The notes under the pieces were generated by a model, which was not told where the DNA came from, made no database searches, and saw only the letters and a program-made list of their open reading frames with translations. Positions 6,037-8,117 of a stretch of DNA of 8,117 bases are shown one piece after another (the first letter of the stretch is position 1; each line of letters opens with the position of its first letter). The position numbers were made by a program, and so were the translations under genes. The DNA comes from an uncultured Eubacteriales bacterium (GTDB lineage Bacteria > Bacillota > Clostridia > Oscillospirales > Oscillospiraceae), in NCBI GenBank assembly GCA_905205195.1, contig CAJLCS010000082.1, positions 1-8,117 on the forward strand, written 5' to 3'.

Positions 6037-6178
6037 GAAATCGTGAAGACAAGACTGCCGCCGGTATGCCCATATGGCGCGGCTGCAGAACGTCAGCGAA
6101 AACTGGACAATTTAGGAAAAAGTAGAATTTCAAAACGGCAGTGCGGGTTTTTCCGAGAAAACGCACTGCCGTTTTTTG
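6037..6178 (+). ncRNA. Candidate small RNA or attenuated leader, about 140 nt
   Basis: A consensus-like promoter (6002-6030) and a strong terminator (6132-6178) enclose about 95 bases with no credible ORF. The best small frames, GTG at 6043 and ATG at 6067 (19 codons), lack good ribosome binding sites, and the first runs through the terminator. Internal structure includes a hairpin pairing GCCGCC (6057-6062) with the GGCGCGGC region (6076-6083). ACTGCCG near the 5' end (6054-6060) could also pair with CGGCAGT in the terminator's left arm (6136-6142). It does not resemble 6S, SRP, tmRNA or RNase P RNA. Its identity is unknown. Confidence 0.42.
6132..6178 (+). terminator. Strong rho-independent terminator of the short transcript
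   Basis: A perfect stem of 14 bp (6132-6145 with 6162-6175) has a 16-base loop and ends in a run of six T (6172-6177). It isolates the upstream unit from the riboswitch promoter at 6209. Confidence 0.85.
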
Positions 6179-6208
6179 CAAATAACCGGTTTTTCAATGC
6201 AAAGACTC

Positions 6209-6237
6209 TTGCAATTCCCGGGAAGAAACGGTATAAT
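6209..6237 (+). promoter_or_regulatory. Promoter of the cobalamin riboswitch transcript
   Basis: TTGCAA (6209-6214) and a perfect TATAAT (6232-6237) are 17 bases apart. Transcription would start near 6244, about 32 bases ahead of the riboswitch P1 stem. Confidence 0.8.
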
Positions 6238-6275
6238 AACCCCAGAGAAAAACTCGTAATGAAAATCGAATATCG

Positions 6276-6404
6276 GCAGACGGCGCGCGCCGGTCCCCGT
6301 GGACGGGCGCATACGGAATGGGGTGAAATTCCCCGCGAGTGGGTCACTGTGAAGCCGCCCGGCGGAAGCCGGTGCGGATCAGTCAGATACGTAGGATCGT
6401 CTGC
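6276..6404 (+). promoter_or_regulatory. Cobalamin (vitamin B12) riboswitch aptamer
   Basis: Conserved cobalamin riboswitch blocks appear in order: a GGAAT-GGGGTGAAATTCCCC segment (6315-6334), a GTGGGTCACTGTGA segment (6339-6352) corresponding to the usual CCCGCCACTGTGA, and a B12-box-like AGTCAGATAC (6381-6390). The element closes with a 7-bp P1 stem, GCAGACG (6276-6282) with CGTCTGC (6398-6404). A long upstream arm pairs GCGCC-G-GTCC with GGAC-G-GGCGC around CCGT (about 6287-6310). The compact core suggests a short or class-II-like form. It should bind adenosyl-, methyl- or hydroxocobalamin and repress downstream expression through the terminator at 6467-6494. The class and ligand preference are not determined here. 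Confidence 0.88.
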
Positions 6405-6466
6405 AACGGCTCCTGCCTACACCGGGACTGCCATATGCTGAAAAAAGATAGGGATTTTCTGCGTCT

Positions 6467-6494
6467 GCGTGGTCAAATTGGCCGCGCTTTTTTT
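6467..6494 (+). terminator. Riboswitch-controlled intrinsic terminator
   Basis: An 8-bp stem (6467-6474 with 6480-6487, two G-U wobbles) has loop AAATT and is followed by seven T (6488-6494) and TTTTT at 6496-6500. It lies about 60 bases after the aptamer and well before the coding sequence, the expected position for a transcriptional OFF switch. Confidence 0.82.
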
Positions 6495-6500
6495 GTTTTT

Positions 6501-6658
6501 CTATGAAACAGGTGGTTCTGAAGCAGGGGGGAAGCCGGGATATGGCGGAAAAGGAGGACGATGGACAACCTTGCGGAGGAGCACAGGAAGAGTGCTCGCC
6601 GCAGATCCCTGCCGGCCGCGAAAGCGGCTGAATTCTATGAATTGGAGATTTGAACAGT
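6501..6658 (+). promoter_or_regulatory. Structured leader between the riboswitch terminator and the secreted protein gene
   Basis: These 158 bases hold several plausible RNA stems: GAGCAC/GTGCTC (6579-6584/6592-6597) extended by GCGG/CCGC (6573-6576/6599-6602), and a GNRA-capped hairpin GCCGC-GAAA-GCGGC (6615-6628). A long-range GCAGGG/CCCTGC pairing (near 6522 with 6607-6612) is also possible. I recognise no known RNA family. The ribosome binding site of the downstream gene, GGAG (6644-6647), lies just outside the last hairpin. Confidence 0.4.
6561..6653 (+). CDS. Possible 30-residue upstream ORF in the leader
   Basis: MDNLAEEHRKSARRR begins a 30-codon frame ending at TGA 6651-6653, 5 bases before the ATG of the secreted protein. 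AAGGAGG (6551-6557) is a near-perfect Shine-Dalgarno, but only 3 bases from the ATG, which is shorter than normal spacing. If translated, ribosomes ending at 6653 could reinitiate at 6659. The peptide is arginine-rich and shows no family resemblance. An overlapping 42-codon frame (6503-6631) has no ribosome binding site. This may be a leader peptide or a chance ORF. Confidence 0.25.
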   Translation: MDNLAEEHRKSARRRSLPAAKAAEFYELEI

Positions 6659-8117
6659 ATGAACATGAAAAAGCTGATGGCGCTGCTCCTGTCGCTGATG
6701 CTGGTCATCGGTCTTCTGCCGACCGGTGCGCTGGCGGAAGGCGCGGACTATGAGCTTCGCGTCCTGACCTTTGAGGATGCGGACTACAAGGGCGGCACCA
6801 ATTTCGCGGGCGGCTCCAACTGGTCCTCCCTGATCGACAACCCGCAGTACGGCGGCTCCATGCTCTATCCCGACGGCTCCGGCACGACGGACGAGAGCAA
6901 GGCATATACCTGGTACGACGCGGGCAACACGGAACTGAAGCACATGCTGCCCAAGAGCTGGGATAACTATTGCTACTGGGGCGGCGGCCATGCCGTCTCC
7001 AACTATGTCTCCAGCGATTTTGAGGCGCACGGCACTTACAATGACCAGCTCACGGTCTACAATAAGAACGCGAGCAAGGACATCACCACCACCGGCGGCG
7101 GCCACAACGGCTCCGATAACTTCGCCGTTCACTTCGGCTATAAGGACAATTCCGGCTATACGGATTCTCAGATTCTGCCCTCCTTTGCCTTTGCCGACGG
7201 TTCGGAGCATGTGATTGACCATATGTACGTCAACAACATCTGCTACGCCCTCAACTGCTACCTCAACGGCAACGGCCTGACGGCGAAGATCGGCGACGAC
7301 GACTGGGTCAAGCTGACGGCCACCGGCTATGATGCCGCAGGCACCAAGACCGGCGACGCGTCCATCTACCTCTGCAACGGTCCGAAGAACATCATTATGG
7401 ACTGGACCAAGTTTGACCTTTCCGGCCTGGGCAAGGTGCAGAAGGTTGAGTTCAACATCACCGGTTCCAGCGACAACGGCTACGGCTTCTCTCAGCCTGC
7501 CTACTTTGCCTATGACGACGTGGCGGTGCGCTTTGAAAAGGCGGCGCCTGCCGTGGAGCCCTGGGACGGCACCACCCAGACCGAGCCTGCGCTGGCGGAC
7601 GGCGTCTATCAGATCGGCACTGCGGAAGAGCTGGCCTGGTTCGGCGCGCAGACCCGGAAAACCGGCAAGGCCGGCATCTCCGGCATCCTGACCAACGATA
7701 TTGACCTGGGCGGCCACGATTGGGCCAGCTGCATGATCGGTGCGACCAGCAGCTATGGCACCGGCTTCTCCGGTACCTTCGACGGCGCGGGTCACACCAT
7801 CAAGGGCTTTGCCCTGACCAAGAGCATCAAGGGCAACAGCAACTCGACCTACGGCTTTGTCGGCTTCGCGGAAAACGCCGACATCAAGAACTTTACACTG
7901 GAGGGCACCATTGTGCTCGATTTCTCCGCCTGCACGGAGACGGCCCGCGTCTTCCACAGCGGCGTGATCGCCTACAGCAAGGGCTGCACCATCAGCGGCA
8001 TCACCTCCAATGTGGCGTCCCGCATCGAGAATGATGCAAACGGCTACGCGACGGGCTATATATTTTCTTTACAAATAAATTCTCCATCTGTATATGGTAA
8101 GTTTATATCAATTAATA
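6659..8117 (+). CDS. Secreted DUF4465-like protein with beta-helix-like repeats, possible corrinoid-binding protein (partial)
   Basis: Open from ATG 6659 to the window end (486 residues, no stop). GGAG (6644-6647) is 11 bases upstream; ATG 6665 would be 17 bases away. Residues 1-26 are a Sec signal peptide (MNMKKLMALLLSLMLVIGLL, cleavage after ALA). Residues about 30-290 resemble DUF4465: FEDADY, YWGGGHAVSNY, NFAVHFGY, a MYVNN strand (about 189-193), DDDWVKLTATGYDAAG, FDLSGLGKVQKVEF and QPAYFAYDDV. From about 310 the style changes to surface-protein repeats: DGVYQIGTAEELAWF, TNDIDLGGHDW, FSGTFDGAGHTIKGF and YGFVGFAENADIKNFTLEG, typical of right-handed beta-helix repeats. The cobalamin riboswitch upstream indicates B12-regulated expression. 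As I recall, Bacteroidota DUF4465 proteins sit in cobamide uptake loci and can bind B12 (BtuH), so a corrinoid-capturing role is inferred. Residues after about 467 are AT-rich and probably foreign; the real C-terminus is not seen. Confidence 0.82.
   Translation, partial: MNMKKLMALLLSLMLVIGLLPTGALAEGADYELRVLTFEDADYKGGTNFAGGSNWSSLIDNPQYGGSMLYPDGSGTTDESKAYTWYDAGNTELKHMLPKSWDNYCYWGGGHAVSNYVSSDFEAHGTYNDQLTVYNKNASKDITTTGGGHNGSDNFAVHFGYKDNSGYTDSQILPSFAFADGSEHVIDHMYVNNICYALNCYLNGNGLTAKIGDDDWVKLTATGYDAAGTKTGDASIYLCNGPKNIIMDWTKFDLSGLGKVQKVEFNITGSSDNGYGFSQPAYFAYDDVAVRFEKAAPAVEPWDGTTQTEPALADGVYQIGTAEELAWFGAQTRKTGKAGISGILTNDIDLGGHDWASCMIGATSSYGTGFSGTFDGAGHTIKGFALTKSIKGNSNSTYGFVGFAENADIKNFTLEGTIVLDFSACTETARVFHSGVIAYSKGCTISGITSNVASRIENDANGYATGYIFSLQINSPSVYGKFISIN
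8058..8117. mobile_element. AT-rich foreign segment, possible end of an inserted element
   Basis: GC content falls from about 57% (8001-8060) to about 19% (8061-8117) inside the secreted protein gene, just where the repeat pattern (GYATG...) would be expected to continue. On the minus strand a 19-codon open frame (ending DGEFICKENI) stops with TAG exactly at 8056-8058, as if an AT-rich element carrying a gene on that strand ended here. No inverted repeat or target duplication can be verified because only 59 bases are visible. An assembly join is the alternative. Confidence 0.4.

Noticed and set aside
5079..6109. Shared 10-mer AAACTGGACA at 5079-5088 and 6100-6109
   Set aside because: A single 10-base match in 8 kb could arise by chance or reflect two fragments of the same repeat; the flanks do not extend the match, so no repeat family is claimed.
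6043..6441. Plus-strand frame of 132 codons spanning the short transcript and the riboswitch
   Set aside because: It passes through a strong terminator, a promoter and the riboswitch core; no ribosome binding site suits the starts and the peptide is not protein-like.
6635..7957. Minus-strand open frame of 440 codons opposite the secreted protein gene
   Set aside because: It is a shadow: the plus strand has a signal peptide, recognisable domain motifs, a ribosome binding site and a riboswitch, while the antisense product is a low-complexity V/A/G/R-rich string.
1..8117. Search for CRISPR arrays, tRNA and rRNA genes
   Set aside because: No regularly spaced repeats, cloverleaf patterns or rRNA-like segments were seen on either strand.

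Overview
The window looks like chromosomal DNA from a GC-rich, spore-forming gut-type member of the Clostridia (Oscillospiraceae-like). The evidence is a sporulation sigma-K gene segment, strong AAGGAG-type ribosome binding sites, compact TTGnnn-N17-TAnnnT promoters, a DegV protein, tandem half-size chromate transporters, and a secreted DUF4465-like protein behind a cobalamin riboswitch. This placement is inferred from protein style; no marker gene is present.

Left end (1-488): the last codons of a large serine recombinase run straight into the 3' part of sigK. The recombinase stop codon lies inside the pentamer AATGA (120-124), and sigK homology starts exactly there. This is the right-hand junction of a skin-like element (or sigK-integrated prophage) that must be excised to rebuild sigma-K. 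Next come two translationally coupled half-size ChrA transporters (534-1663) with a terminator, then a DegV family lipid-binding protein (1898-2758), which shares a probably bidirectional terminator with a convergent MATE efflux gene (2818-4126, minus). The MATE gene is broken by two frameshifts and appears to lack a short internal segment.

Middle (4200-5980): divergent from the MATE gene is a promoter and a TIM-barrel sugar phosphate isomerase/epimerase (4315-5037). It is followed by a remarkable 71-nt near-perfect palindrome, then an XRE-type regulator (5301-5921) with an excellent promoter, a tandem 10-bp repeat just downstream of the predicted transcription start, and its own terminator.

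Right end (5980-8117): a small promoter-to-terminator unit without a convincing ORF (candidate small RNA, about 6037-6178) precedes a second strong promoter, a cobalamin riboswitch aptamer (about 6276-6404), an intrinsic terminator (6467-6494), a structured leader of about 160 nt, and a large secreted protein (6659 to the end). That protein has a signal peptide, a DUF4465-like domain and a beta-helix-like repeat domain. A secreted DUF4465 protein under B12 control in a Firmicute suggests an extracellular corrinoid-binding protein and is the most interesting system here. At about 8058 the sequence drops abruptly from about 57% to about 19% GC inside this gene, which marks an insertion boundary or an assembly join.
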